From NCBI GenBank assembly GCA_022844565.1, contig JALHLK010000041.1, positions 1 to 43,831 on the forward strand: 43,831 nucleotides of DNA. The letters run 5' to 3'. Shown piece after piece: positions 17,528 through 26,374 of the stretch (positions within the stretch are counted from its first letter, which is position 1; the number at the start of each line of letters is the position of its first letter). The position numbers and the translations under genes were made by a program. The DNA comes from Saprospiraceae bacterium (lineage in GTDB: Bacteria; Bacteroidota; Bacteroidia; Chitinophagales; Saprospiraceae). Below the pieces are notes generated by a model. The model worked only from the letters and a program-made list of their open reading frames with translations. It was not told the DNA's origin and ran no database searches.

Positions 17528-20195
17528 GCACCCCACTATTATTTACTTGTTTATTTCCTTCAATTAGCACATTTTTCAAGGTAAGGTTACCAACATTATT
17601 GATGACAGTGTTGGCAAGTGTAGCTCCGTCTATGATAATATCTTCTATTTGAAAATTGATGCCATTGTTTATTTGTAAAAGGGCATTATTCGTGCAGTTT
17701 ATTTTTAATTCTTGATTAAAAGGATTTTTTAGAACCAAGTTTTTGTCAATTGTCAAAGGACTGTCCGAAAGATCCAAGCTTTTTCCAACTAAGTAAGGTG
17801 CAATCTTAATAGTATCATTGTTCAACGAATTTTGGACGATATTCCTTAAAGAGCCAACTCCAGTATTGCTAGCAATGGTGATGACATTTCTACAAGAACT
17901 AGGCATGTCGAAAGCTTGAATACCGTCTGTGCGACTATTGGAGGATCCTTGTGATGCTGAGGCACCTAAACCTCTATTGGCAAAAGCTTTCCAAATCATG
18001 CACGAATGAATACCATTGTTGATCAAGGAGTCTGCTTTGAGTATCGCATTACGTCCAGTAACAAATCCAGGATTACAAGGTTGTAATTTCATGGCTTCTA
18101 CTACCAAGGCAATCGCTTTATTATTACCTCCACTCCCATTATAAAAGTCAGTATTATAACCATATGCTTCTTGAAAAAGCCAAGTCATATCCCACAACAT
18201 AGCACACCAGACAGATCCCACTCCATGTGGTACGGAGAAGGTTTTGATATTATCATATGTCACAGGATTGATAGTCATGTCAGTAGAATAGGGAAAAGGT
18301 CTTATGCCTTCACCAGTAGTTGGTTCTTCAAGTACATAGGTTCCGATTCCTCTTTTTTTAATACCTATATCCGTATTTTTTGCGGTGAGCACTAAACCCA
18401 GATAATCACTCCAACCTTCGCCCATTTGTTCTTGCCCGCTGAGACATGATGAGTTATTAGGTCCTCCTGTAAGTCTTATGGACAATCCGTGGCCATATTC
18501 ATGTGCGATAATACCATTATCAAGACCACTATCGTAAATAGGTCCTAAGTCAGAAGAAATAGTGACCGTCAAGTTTGCTAAATATAACTTAAGCGTATCA
18601 CATGTTCTTTTAGACAACATCACAGAAGGAATAGTAACTTGACTTCCTTCAGCCCCAGATGACATGGTTAATAAATCATCTACTCCTACATTATTGCAGA
18701 TGATTACAGCAATAGCCCCGGCATCTTGAGCTTTTTTTGCTTTACTACCAAACTCACATCCTCCTCGATCAATCATTGCAATTTTACCTGAGATATTATT
18801 TGTAATCGGACTACAAGCTCTAACTGAGTCTGCCAAAATAACTTGACCAGTCACATTAAATTCACGTGGGCCAAATGCTCCTTTAAAAACTGGATAATTG
18901 CCAGCTTTAGAGCTAGGTGTATTCACTTTAAAAGTATCTGTGGATCCCCCTACAAACCATTCAAACATCTGCATTCTGGGTATAGAGCCGTCTATTGGAG
19001 TTGAAAAATTTGCATTATTCGATCCGCTTCCATCCAATGCATCTGCTCTGACATAATCATTGGCCAAACCACCGCGACCATAATTATTCTCTTGAAAATT
19101 GCCAGCAGCCTCTGTAAAACCATAATGATAAAGAACATCATGAACGATATTATTCCAATAAAAGAGGTTGGTGATGTGCGCATTTAAATTTTGCCTAGGA
19201 CTTTTATTATTGTCAAGTATAAAATCAAATTCTAGATTGGGACCACCATTTGGAGCATAGCCCAGGATACTTTCATTTTGATCTAATGTATCCTCTTTTG
19301 CATATACATTATTACCGCGCGTGATCGTATGTTCAGGTCCCGCACTCCCATTCGTGTCATGCCAACCATAAGGAGAAGCTAAGGCATTGCTTGGGTTAAC
19401 CAATAAGTTGCGTGGACCATGATTTGGCGACTCCACACCTAATGGGAATACATTATCTGAATTTGGAATGTTGGCAAAACCCATCATTCGAGTATCTTTT
19501 TTAGGGAGGTCCATGGATTTTGTACCTTTACATTCTCTGTTGTGTGTATGAGTTTGATGTCCAAAATTGCAGTACAAAGTGTAGTTTTCCTTTTCTAAAA
19601 TTTCTCCATTTGTAGCATCAACTCGCATACTCCACCAATCACTAGAATTTAACTCAAGGATCGACACATCCCAAGCCAATCGCAATGAAGAGTCTTTCAT
19701 AATATGATATTTTAGTACCATTTTGATCGGTTCTCTTGACATTTTGGTCATTCCAAAGTTGGTAGATTTATTGGCTTCTCTACCTTGTGAAATAGCCTCT
19801 CGCGGTATTAGGCTTTCATCGATACGGAGATCATTAGCAACATATCTAAGCGCTTCTATGGCTTGGAACTTCGGAGCAATTGCATTTACTTTATTTTGAG
19901 GACTTTTTAAAAATTGATTATGTTGATTGACCAACTGGCCATTTTTGTCAAAGTGAAGGCTCATCACTGCATTTTTTATTTCGATGTCTTGATAAGTCTG
20001 GCACAGATAATAATGCGTCACATTACTGACAGGGCTTGTATGACTACTTGTAATAGTATAACCCACATTATCAATTAAAGAATAAAAATCTGCTCCTATA
20101 TTCTTCATAATATTGGCGACTTGCTCTGTATTATTTTGAGAAGCTAATTTTAATGAAAGGGATAAAATATAAATAAATATTATGTATTTCTTCAT
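17493..20195 (-). CDS. M36 (fungalysin-type) metalloprotease with PA domain, tail apparently cut
   Basis: 900 residues from the ATG at 20195; eight codons upstream are also open, but this start gives the better signal peptide MKKYIIFIYILSLSLKLASQ. A propeptide with FTP-like repeats covers about 20-215. A PA domain (about 445-550, GKIAMIDRGGCEFGSKAKKA) is inserted before the catalytic core. The zinc site is HEYGH (His565, His569) with the third ligand Glu593 in GEGWSDY. The protein is a secreted endopeptidase. The C-terminus starts a beta-helix-like region (GVGSLRNIVQ... from about 775) and stops after about 125 residues with no T9SS sorting domain. Related Bacteroidota proteases usually carry one, so the 3' end may be lost. 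It is convergent with the glmS operon. Confidence 0.88.
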   Translation of the reverse strand: MKKYIIFIYILSLSLKLASQNNTEQVANIMKNIGADFYSLIDNVGYTITSSHTSPVSNVTHYYLCQTYQDIEIKNAVMSLHFDKNGQLVNQHNQFLKSPQNKVNAIAPKFQAIEALRYVANDLRIDESLIPREAISQGREANKSTNFGMTKMSREPIKMVLKYHIMKDSSLRLAWDVSILELNSSDWWSMRVDATNGEILEKENYTLYCNFGHQTHTHNRECKGTKSMDLPKKDTRMMGFANIPNSDNVFPLGVESPNHGPRNLLVNPSNALASPYGWHDTNGSAGPEHTITRGNNVYAKEDTLDQNESILGYAPNGGPNLEFDFILDNNKSPRQNLNAHITNLFYWNNIVHDVLYHYGFTEAAGNFQENNYGRGGLANDYVRADALDGSGSNNANFSTPIDGSIPRMQMFEWFVGGSTDTFKVNTPSSKAGNYPVFKGAFGPREFNVTGQVILADSVRACSPITNNISGKIAMIDRGGCEFGSKAKKAQDAGAIAVIICNNVGVDDLLTMSSGAEGSQVTIPSVMLSKRTCDTLKLYLANLTVTISSDLGPIYDSGLDNGIIAHEYGHGLSIRLTGGPNNSSCLSGQEQMGEGWSDYLGLVLTAKNTDIGIKKRGIGTYVLEEPTTGEGIRPFPYSTDMTINPVTYDNIKTFSVPHGVGSVWCAMLWDMTWLFQEAYGYNTDFYNGSGGNNKAIALVVEAMKLQPCNPGFVTGRNAILKADSLINNGIHSCMIWKAFANRGLGASASQGSSNSRTDGIQAFDMPSSCRNVITIASNTGVGSLRNIVQNSLNNDTIKIAPYLVGKSLDLSDSPLTIDKNLVLKNPFNQELKINCTNNALLQINNGINFQIEDIIIDGATLANTVINNVGNLTLKNVLIEGNKQVNNSGVLNVLGVTTLRN

Positions 20196-20323
20196 ATAAC
20201 AGAATAAAAATGAAGCCATAAAGATAGGTTTTGTTACCTATTATTATAATTTGGCCATCAACTTTTTTGACTTTAAAGCATTAATATTAGTACATTGTGA
20301 TGGAATCAGTCTATTTCAAATAT

Positions 20324-21799
20324 ATGGTAAAAAATAAAAAGGTACTCATCATTGGGGCAGGGATTGCGGGGTTATCTAGTGCCATTCGTATGGCAGTAAA
20401 AGGCTACGATGTACATCTTTTTGAAGCGTCGGATAGGGTCGGGGGAAAGCTACATCAGTTTTACCTTGATGACTACAGATTTGACGCGGGCCCTTCGCTA
20501 TTCACGATGCCTCAGTATGTGACGGATTTGTTTAGATTAGCCAATAAAAATCCTGAGGATTATTTTGAATATGAAAAATTAGAAGTGGTTTGTAATTATT
20601 TTTGGGAAGATGGGACAAAGCTGAGTACTTTTGCTGATCATCGAAAAAACGTGGAGGAAATAGCAGAAAAGTTATCGGAAAAAATTGATGATGTCGAAAA
20701 ACATTTTAAAGATAGTGCATTAAAATATGAATTGACTGGCAAAACGTTTCTTGAATACACACTTCATTCGTTAAAAACTTGGATGACAAAGGATGTCTTT
20801 AAGGCGCTGACTCAAATTCATAAATTGGATGTTTTTGGGACAATGCATGGTGTCAATGCCCGACGTTTTCAAAATCCAAAGACCGTACAACTTTTTGATA
20901 GATATGCCACCTACAATGGCTCAAATCCCTACAAAGCTCCTGGTATGCTCAATATTATTCCCCACTTCGAGTATGGGTTTGGTGCTTTCATACCAAAAAA
21001 TGGAATGAGTGATATTAGTCAATCTATTTACCAATTGGGTTTGGATTTAGGTGTTAAATATCATTTTAATACCAAAGTTGATCAAATTATTAAATGTCGA
21101 GACACGGTGCAAGGTATTAAAACATTGAGTGGTGAGAGCATAGAAGGAGATATCGTTATTTCAAATATGGATGCTTATTTCACATACTTACACCTACTTG
21201 ACCAGCGGAAGGAAGCGGATAAAGTACTTAGACAAGAGCGTTCTTCTTCGGCACTTATTTTTTATTGGGGCATTAATAAAAGCTTTGCTGAACTGGATTT
21301 GCACAATATCTTTTTTGCAAATGACTATCAACATGAGTTTGATTGTATTTCTAAAGGCAGTATTTCAGACGATCCCACCTTATACATCAATATCACCTCT
21401 AAGTATGTTGACAAAGATGCACCAGAAGGTAAAGAAAATTGGTTTACTATGATCAATGTGCCCTATAATCAAGGTCAAGATTGGGATCAATTGATTGAAC
21501 AATCGAGACAAAATATTTTAGGCAAACTATCACAAATTTTAAAAACAGAAATTGCACCTTTAATAGAATGTGAAGAGATATTGGATCCTAGAAGTATTGA
21601 GTCTAAGACCATGTCATATACCGGATCATTATACGGTACAAGTTCCAATACAAAATGGGCTGCTTTTGCTAGACATCCTAATCAATCACCACAATATGGT
21701 AACTTGTACTTTGTCGGTGGTAGTGTTCACCCAGGTGGAGGTGTTCCACTTTGCTTACTTTCTTCAAAAATCGTAGACGATCTCATTCATGAAAAATAA
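20324..21799 (+). CDS. crtD: Carotenoid desaturase of the CrtI/CrtD family
   Basis: 492 residues from the ATG at 20324; ATG 20300 and GTG 20297 are in frame, but the family begins just before the nucleotide-binding site. The FAD site is IIGAGIAGLSSAIRM with the distal LFEASDRVGGK. The bacterial phytoene-dehydrogenase signature is at the C-terminus: YFVGGSVHPGGGVPL. Phytoene desaturase (CrtI) and 1-hydroxycarotenoid 3,4-desaturase (CrtD) look alike. CrtD is preferred because the next gene, overlapping by 11 nt, is a CruF-type hydratase whose product is the CrtD substrate. No crtB or crtI copy is in the window. It acts at the inner membrane. Confidence 0.8.
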   Translation: MVKNKKVLIIGAGIAGLSSAIRMAVKGYDVHLFEASDRVGGKLHQFYLDDYRFDAGPSLFTMPQYVTDLFRLANKNPEDYFEYEKLEVVCNYFWEDGTKLSTFADHRKNVEEIAEKLSEKIDDVEKHFKDSALKYELTGKTFLEYTLHSLKTWMTKDVFKALTQIHKLDVFGTMHGVNARRFQNPKTVQLFDRYATYNGSNPYKAPGMLNIIPHFEYGFGAFIPKNGMSDISQSIYQLGLDLGVKYHFNTKVDQIIKCRDTVQGIKTLSGESIEGDIVISNMDAYFTYLHLLDQRKEADKVLRQERSSSALIFYWGINKSFAELDLHNIFFANDYQHEFDCISKGSISDDPTLYINITSKYVDKDAPEGKENWFTMINVPYNQGQDWDQLIEQSRQNILGKLSQILKTEIAPLIECEEILDPRSIESKTMSYTGSLYGTSSNTKWAAFARHPNQSPQYGNLYFVGGSVHPGGGVPLCLLSSKIVDDLIHEK

Positions 21800-22412
21800 A
21801 CAAATCATTCAATACATACCCCTCTTTTTAATTGTCAGTTCTTATTCTTTTGGGATTGCTTGCATACAGTTGGGTATGTGGCCGTGGTTGGTCAATGTCA
21901 GTTGGTTTCAGATGCTTTTGTCTGCTTCTTTGCTTGTATATACTTATCCTGATGGCGACCGAAATCATATTCTTAGGTATTTTGTCGTTTCATTTATCGT
22001 TGGGTTTTTGGTTGAGGTTTTAGGTATCAATACAGGGGTGATATTTGGTGAATATACTTATGGAGATGTTTTGGGTTGGAAAATATTGGGCACTCCACCT
22101 GTGATTGGAGTTAATTGGTTTTTGGTCACTTATGCTATCAATCAACTTGTAGATATCGTCAAATTAAATAAAATATCACACGCATCCATTGCAGCCACTT
22201 TGATCACATCTTTAGACTATTTGATAGAACCCGATGCGATCAGACTAGGCATGTGGACATGGGTAGAGGAGACTATTCCAATTAAAAATTACATCGCTTG
22301 GTGGGTCGTCAGCTTTGGATTGAGTTATTATTACACCACATTTCAATTCCAAAAGCATACATTTTCTTATTGGGTGATTGGATTGATGACGTTGTTTTTC
22401 TTGATAAAATAA
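21789..22412 (+). CDS. cruF: CruF-type carotenoid 1',2'-hydratase
   Basis: 207 residues, an integral membrane protein with about six hydrophobic segments. It matches the DUF422/CruF layout: acidic and Gly motifs EVLGINTGVIFGEYTYG, GTPPVIGVNWFLVTY and DYLIEPDAIRLGMWTW. CruF adds water across the psi-end double bond of gamma-carotene-type carotenoids, giving the 1'-hydroxy group; CrtD then desaturates 3',4'. Together they give myxol- or saproxanthin-type end groups. It overlaps crtD by 11 nt, so translation is coupled. Confidence 0.85.
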   Translation: MKNKQIIQYIPLFLIVSSYSFGIACIQLGMWPWLVNVSWFQMLLSASLLVYTYPDGDRNHILRYFVVSFIVGFLVEVLGINTGVIFGEYTYGDVLGWKILGTPPVIGVNWFLVTYAINQLVDIVKLNKISHASIAATLITSLDYLIEPDAIRLGMWTWVEETIPIKNYIAWWVVSFGLSYYYTTFQFQKHTFSYWVIGLMTLFFLIK

Positions 22413-22628
22413 GAGGAAAGTGTGATATTCTGCCTTTTTGAAAAATAATTGCAAATTTATTTGCCAAATTTGTGATATTTTAATGTTTGATGCGAATAAC
22501 TAAGTGTATCAAACAAAATATAATGGAAAAATTAAAAAATTGCATTTATTCAGATTCAAAACATCATGTAAAGGTGTTTTACCAACAACCCTTGATAAAA
22601 TTTAGTCTGATTATAATTTGCAAATAGG

Positions 22629-23135
22629 ATGTTAGAAAACAAGAATCTAGAACAAAAATTTCAAGTTATAGCTGACCAACATAAAGGAATTTTCTTTAAA
22701 GTAGCTCGTACTTACTGCCAAAATGAAGAAGATAGGCAAGATCTGATTCAAGAGATTTTGGTGCAAGTATGGAAGGCTTTACCAAGCTATAATAGTCACT
22801 ATACGCTATCCACTTGGTTGTATAGGATTTCATTAAATGTAGCTATTTCTTTTTATAGAAAAAATGTAAAGGGGCAAGATCATCTTCAACCTCTAAATGA
22901 AGCTATAGGGTGTAAGTCTGATGAAGTAAATAATGATAAAGAAGATCAGTTTGTCATGCTCGATCAGTTTATCTCAGAACTCAATCAGTTAGATAAAGCA
23001 CTCATCTTAATGTATTTGGAGGATAAGAGCCATGCGGAGATTGCTGATATTTTGGGCATGTCAATATCAAATGTGGGCACTAAATTACTGCGCATCAAAG
23101 AAAAATTAAAGAACAAATTTTCAAAATTTAAATAA
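22629..23135 (+). CDS. ECF-type RNA polymerase sigma factor
   Basis: 168 residues with the two-domain sigma-70 layout. Region 2 (about 20-90) contains DRQDLIQEILVQVWKALPSY and STWLYRISLNVAI. Region 4 (about 110-165) contains the helix-turn-helix KSHAEIADILGMSISNVGTK. Sigma-70 family membership is firm; the regulon is unknown. The stop is 6 nt before a membrane-protein gene that likely forms its partner. No classic FecI/FecR arrangement is present. Confidence 0.9.
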   Translation: MLENKNLEQKFQVIADQHKGIFFKVARTYCQNEEDRQDLIQEILVQVWKALPSYNSHYTLSTWLYRISLNVAISFYRKNVKGQDHLQPLNEAIGCKSDEVNNDKEDQFVMLDQFISELNQLDKALILMYLEDKSHAEIADILGMSISNVGTKLLRIKEKLKNKFSKFK

Positions 23136-23141
23136 AAAAAA

Positions 23142-23798
23142 ATGAACGAAATCGAATTAAAACAATTATGGCAATCTACAAATATGCAAATGGAAGCCAA
23201 CATGACCATCCAAAAGCAAAATATGGAAGACATTACTAAACTAAAAGTACAAAATTTTCTGTCGTCTATGAAACCTATTAAATTCTTCACCTTACTTATC
23301 GGAATAGGGTGGGTAGTGATAGTAGGAAGTATTATATCTAATTTATTTATATTTGCCTATGATCAAGTGAGTTCATTTTTTCTTTTTTCTGCGATGGCTC
23401 AAGTACTATTAACAGCAATAGCGATTGGTGTGTATGTTTATCAATTGAATATTATTTATGGCGTCAATATGAGTGAATCTGTGTTGACCCTTCAAGAAAA
23501 ACTCTCTAAATTAAGGTTGTCGACATTAAATATCACAAAGATCCTGTTTTTGCAGCTTCCGCTTTGGACTACATTTTATTGGAACGAAAGTATGATAACC
23601 AACGGGTCTACGATTTTATGGATTATACAAATTTTGATCACCGTCACATTTACTATTGTAGCAGTGTGGTTGTTTTTCAATATTAAATATGAAAACAGGA
23701 ACAAAAAGTGGTTTATGCTTGTTTTTTCGGGTAAGGAATGGCAACCAATTTTACAATCAAAGGAGATACTTGATCAAGTTGAAGATTATAAAAAGTGA
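23142..23798 (+). CDS. Membrane protein paired with the sigma factor
   Basis: 218 residues. The N-terminal 45 residues are soluble and helical (IELKQLWQSTNMQ). Four hydrophobic segments follow (about 46-68, 76-99, 128-145, 152-175), then a short cytoplasmic-type tail. It starts 6 nt after the sigma gene, the place usually held by an anti-sigma factor. The soluble N-terminus ahead of membrane spans could bind the sigma factor, but I see no zinc-binding anti-sigma motif (HxxxCxxC). I do not recognise a named family; the anti-sigma role is inferred from position. Confidence 0.7.
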   Translation: MNEIELKQLWQSTNMQMEANMTIQKQNMEDITKLKVQNFLSSMKPIKFFTLLIGIGWVVIVGSIISNLFIFAYDQVSSFFLFSAMAQVLLTAIAIGVYVYQLNIIYGVNMSESVLTLQEKLSKLRLSTLNITKILFLQLPLWTTFYWNESMITNGSTILWIIQILITVTFTIVAVWLFFNIKYENRNKKWFMLVFSGKEWQPILQSKEILDQVEDYKK

Positions 23799-23801
23799 TG
23801 T

Positions 23802-23840
23802 TAAAGGGCTTGCTGAAAAAGTCATCAAGCCCTTTACAAG
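23802..23840 (+). terminator. Terminator-like hairpin after the sigma operon
   Basis: An 11-bp perfect stem, TAAAGGGCTTG (23802-23812) with CAAGCCCTTTA (23826-23836), starts 4 nt after the stop codon. No T run follows, so it may act as an mRNA 3' end stabiliser as well as, or instead of, a terminator. Confidence 0.5.
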
Positions 23841-23879
23841 CATATACTAATGTTCTTTTGTCTTGATACATGACTAAAC

Positions 23880-23958
23880 GGTGCTTTAGCAAAATTGTGA
23901 TACGAAATCACAATTTAGAGAAGGAACCGAAGAAAACTTTCTGAGGGGTACCAAAAAA
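23880..23958 (+). repeat. Two-hairpin repeat element, copy B
   Basis: Same plan as the element at 2031-2105: GGTGC, AGCAA, then a 10-bp stem AAATTGTGAT (23892-23901) with ATCACAATTT (23907-23916), GGAACCGA, a 4-bp stem AGAA/TTCT around AACT, and GAGG. Both stems differ from copy A in sequence but remain paired, while the joints GGAACCGA and GAGG are kept. It lies about 80 nt after the sigma operon, on the same strand as copy A relative to its gene. Confidence 0.6.
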
Positions 23959-23962
23959 TCAA

Positions 23963-24159
23963 GGCTGTTAGAAATTTAGCTAAAATCTTTCCTTCAATCC
24001 TAAATTCTAAAAACTCGCTTTAACCAATGTACTTCTTTATTTACTAAATGTTATATTTCCTTCATGGCAACTTTATAAAGCAGAATGTGCTCAAACAGTT
24101 TAGAATTTTTAACGGATTGACTACAAGATTTCTTAACGCTAAATTTCTAAAGGCCAGCC
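23963..24159. repeat. 197-bp imperfect palindromic element
   Basis: Left arm GGCTG...TTAGAAATTTAGC...AATCTT...TCAATCC...AAATTCTAAA (23963-24015 or so). The right arm is the reverse of the same strings: TTTAGAATTT, GGATTGA, AAGATT, GCTAAATTTCTAA, CAGCC (about 24095-24159). The centre (24020-24090) is unpaired. With the hairpin and copy B, it fills the gene-free stretch between 23799 and 24277. No gene was found in it. Confidence 0.55.
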
Positions 24160-24277
24160 GAAATAAGAAGATCCAGTAAATAAATATGAAAGGAAAATTA
24201 ATACTAAATGTGTTGCATTTGAACATTTATAATTGAAAATACCTTATTCGGATTCAATAAAATGATTGATTTTTCTT

Positions 24278-25573
24278 TTAAAGAATCTCAGCAACTACAA
24301 AAATGGAGCCCCCAACAAATATGAAATCTTCTTTTCTAGCTTGGGCCTTTGCACTTTTATATCCTTCTAAGACCGTTTTGTAAGCAGTACCTACTAAATT
24401 GTGCTTTGTAGCTTCTTCTTTTAGCTCATCGGATGGTAAAGCTCTCGGTAATTTTGCATTGACAAAATAGTACTTTGCATCTTTTGGAAGTTGAGCTAAG
24501 ATTTCGTCTCGCTTTTTGTCTTTTACAAATCCGATGACAATGTGGAGTGTTTGATTTTTAATATTGGAGAGATAATCTATCACGTATTCTAATCCGCCAA
24601 TATTATGTGCGCTGTCCGCAATGATCACAGGCCTTTTGCCTAGCGTTTGCCAACGTCCGATGTAATTTACAGTTTTGCGGAATGTGTAGAGGGTTTTTTT
24701 GAGTTTATCTAAATCAGTAACGATCTTATTTTGAAATAAAAAATCCAAAATAGCCAATGACGTCGTGATATTGTTACTTTGAAAAGGTCCAGATAGATCG
24801 ATAGAAAAATCAAATGATCCGATATGCTCTGCTACTGATTTGACTTGGGTGTAGGTAAGGTTTTGAATTTCATAATTTGCCTTCACGATGTCTTTTGCAT
24901 AAACAATCGGACTTTTATGAAGTTTAGCTTTGTCAGTAAATACATCATATATTTCACTTTGATATTCACCAATAATGACAGGAGTATTTTCTTTGATGAT
25001 TCCAGCTTTTTCAGAGGCTATTTGAGGCAGTGTGTCTCCCAATAATTCTGTATGATCCATAGAGATATTGGTAATCACAGAAAGGATAGGCATCACAATA
25101 TTTGTAGAATCCAGTCTTCCACCTAAGCCAACTTCGATCACTGCGTAGTCTACTTTACATTGATCAAAATAAGAAAACGACATAGCCACGGTCAACTCAA
25201 AAAACGAAGGTTGGATTTGCTCAATAATACGTCTATGTTGATTGAGGAAGTCAATTACGAATTTTTTGGTTGATAACTTGCCATTCACCTTAAACCTTTC
25301 GCGAAGGTCTTTATAGTGTGGAGATACGTGAAGGCCAACTTTATATCCTTGGCTTTGTAAGATCGCTGCGGTAAGATGACTCACCGTACCTTTGCCATTG
25401 GTCCCCGCAACATGAATGATTTTATAGTTGTTTTGAGGATTACCTAAGTGGCTACATAATTGGGTAATATTATCGAGATTAGGTTTTAACGCTGCTGCTC
25501 CTAATCGACTAAACATGGGCAATTTGCTAAGTAAAAAGTCTGTTGCTTGAAGATATGTCTTGATTTTTGTCAA
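24278..25573 (-). CDS. folC: Bifunctional folylpolyglutamate synthase / dihydrofolate synthase
   Basis: 431 residues, the family length. The P-loop is HVAGTNGKGTVSHLTAAIL (about 55-73). Other Mur-ligase features are EVGLGGRLDSTN, DHTELLGDTLPQIASEKAGI and ADSAHNIGG (start of the C-terminal domain). It adds glutamate to dihydropteroate and to folates in the cytoplasm. The start is a TTG at 25573, 15 nt after the plsC stop: no ATG lies near the family N-terminus (YLQATDFLLSKLPMFSRLG), and the frame is closed upstream by the plsC stop itself. It is third in the lysS-plsC-folC operon, and coupled translation is likely. Confidence 0.93.
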   Translation of the reverse strand: MTKIKTYLQATDFLLSKLPMFSRLGAAALKPNLDNITQLCSHLGNPQNNYKIIHVAGTNGKGTVSHLTAAILQSQGYKVGLHVSPHYKDLRERFKVNGKLSTKKFVIDFLNQHRRIIEQIQPSFFELTVAMSFSYFDQCKVDYAVIEVGLGGRLDSTNIVMPILSVITNISMDHTELLGDTLPQIASEKAGIIKENTPVIIGEYQSEIYDVFTDKAKLHKSPIVYAKDIVKANYEIQNLTYTQVKSVAEHIGSFDFSIDLSGPFQSNNITTSLAILDFLFQNKIVTDLDKLKKTLYTFRKTVNYIGRWQTLGKRPVIIADSAHNIGGLEYVIDYLSNIKNQTLHIVIGFVKDKKRDEILAQLPKDAKYYFVNAKLPRALPSDELKEEATKHNLVGTAYKTVLEGYKSAKAQARKEDFIFVGGSIFVVAEIL

Positions 25574-25588
25574 TTTCTGTGGTTGAAT

Positions 25589-26356
25589 TTATCCAGTATA
25601 TTCTGCTTTTGACCAGTTTTCTTGCATTTTAAAAAGTGTATCATTTACCCACGTTTCTACATTTTGGACCAATATTTCGCCATTTTCATGGTGTATGGGT
25701 GCACCAAACTCTAATTTAACATGAATGGCCCACTTAGAAAATTGATTAAACACTTGCCTTACGAAACTTGGATAGGTCCAAAGATCACTCGTATCTCTAT
25801 ACTCTATAGCAACGGGTACAACATTAAAGCCATGCGCAGCTGCACTATGGAATGTTCCAGGGTTAAATGGCAATGCCTTCTTATTGGTACCGACCGTGCC
25901 CTCGGGATATACCAAAATATTTCTCCCAGATTGAATGGTATCGATCATCAATTTTCTCGTTTCTGATCGGGAAGACTTATCGGTACGTTTTACATACAAA
26001 ACACCTGTAAGCTCAGCACCTCGATTGATGATCGGGTATTTAGCTACCTCGGCTTTTGCAATAACATAGGCATCGATATATCTGCACAGTACGACAGGAT
26101 CTGCAAAAGATCGATGATTGCTGATGTAAAGAAAGTTACCTTCTTTTGGAGGAGATCCTATCAGATTAATCTTTAAGTTTAAGATGGGTATAGCAAGGTA
26201 TTTTAAATAGTGTTTCCTCAGCCTAAATGCACGATCCTGATTGTTTCCCAAGAATGGAGCAGTAAGAAAATAGGCAGACATCCATACAACCATTGACAAA
26301 ATAATGACAATAAATCGAATGGCGGCCAAAACTAAACCCAAACTATTTTTTAACAT
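25589..26356 (-). CDS. plsC: 1-acyl-glycerol-3-phosphate acyltransferase
   Basis: 255 residues from the ATG at 26356; a TTG at 26374 adjacent to lysS is the longer option. Two N-terminal hydrophobic segments (about 5-35) anchor it in the inner membrane. The acyltransferase motif I is NHRSFAD (NHx4D), and motif III is FLVYPEGT-like, here YPEGTVG in place of the more usual EGTR. It transfers an acyl chain to lysophosphatidic acid, giving phosphatidic acid. It lies 18 nt after lysS and just before folC, on the same strand. Confidence 0.88.
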   Translation of the reverse strand: MLKNSLGLVLAAIRFIVIILSMVVWMSAYFLTAPFLGNNQDRAFRLRKHYLKYLAIPILNLKINLIGSPPKEGNFLYISNHRSFADPVVLCRYIDAYVIAKAEVAKYPIINRGAELTGVLYVKRTDKSSRSETRKLMIDTIQSGRNILVYPEGTVGTNKKALPFNPGTFHSAAAHGFNVVPVAIEYRDTSDLWTYPSFVRQVFNQFSKWAIHVKLEFGAPIHHENGEILVQNVETWVNDTLFKMQENWSKAEYTG

Positions 26357-26374
26357 GAGCCAGATTATTCTCAA

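Noticed and set aside
22523-22627. Short peptide frame upstream of the sigma gene
   Set aside because: About 34 codons with no start signal, no hydrophobic or charged pattern, and it ends in the presumed leader of the sigma gene.
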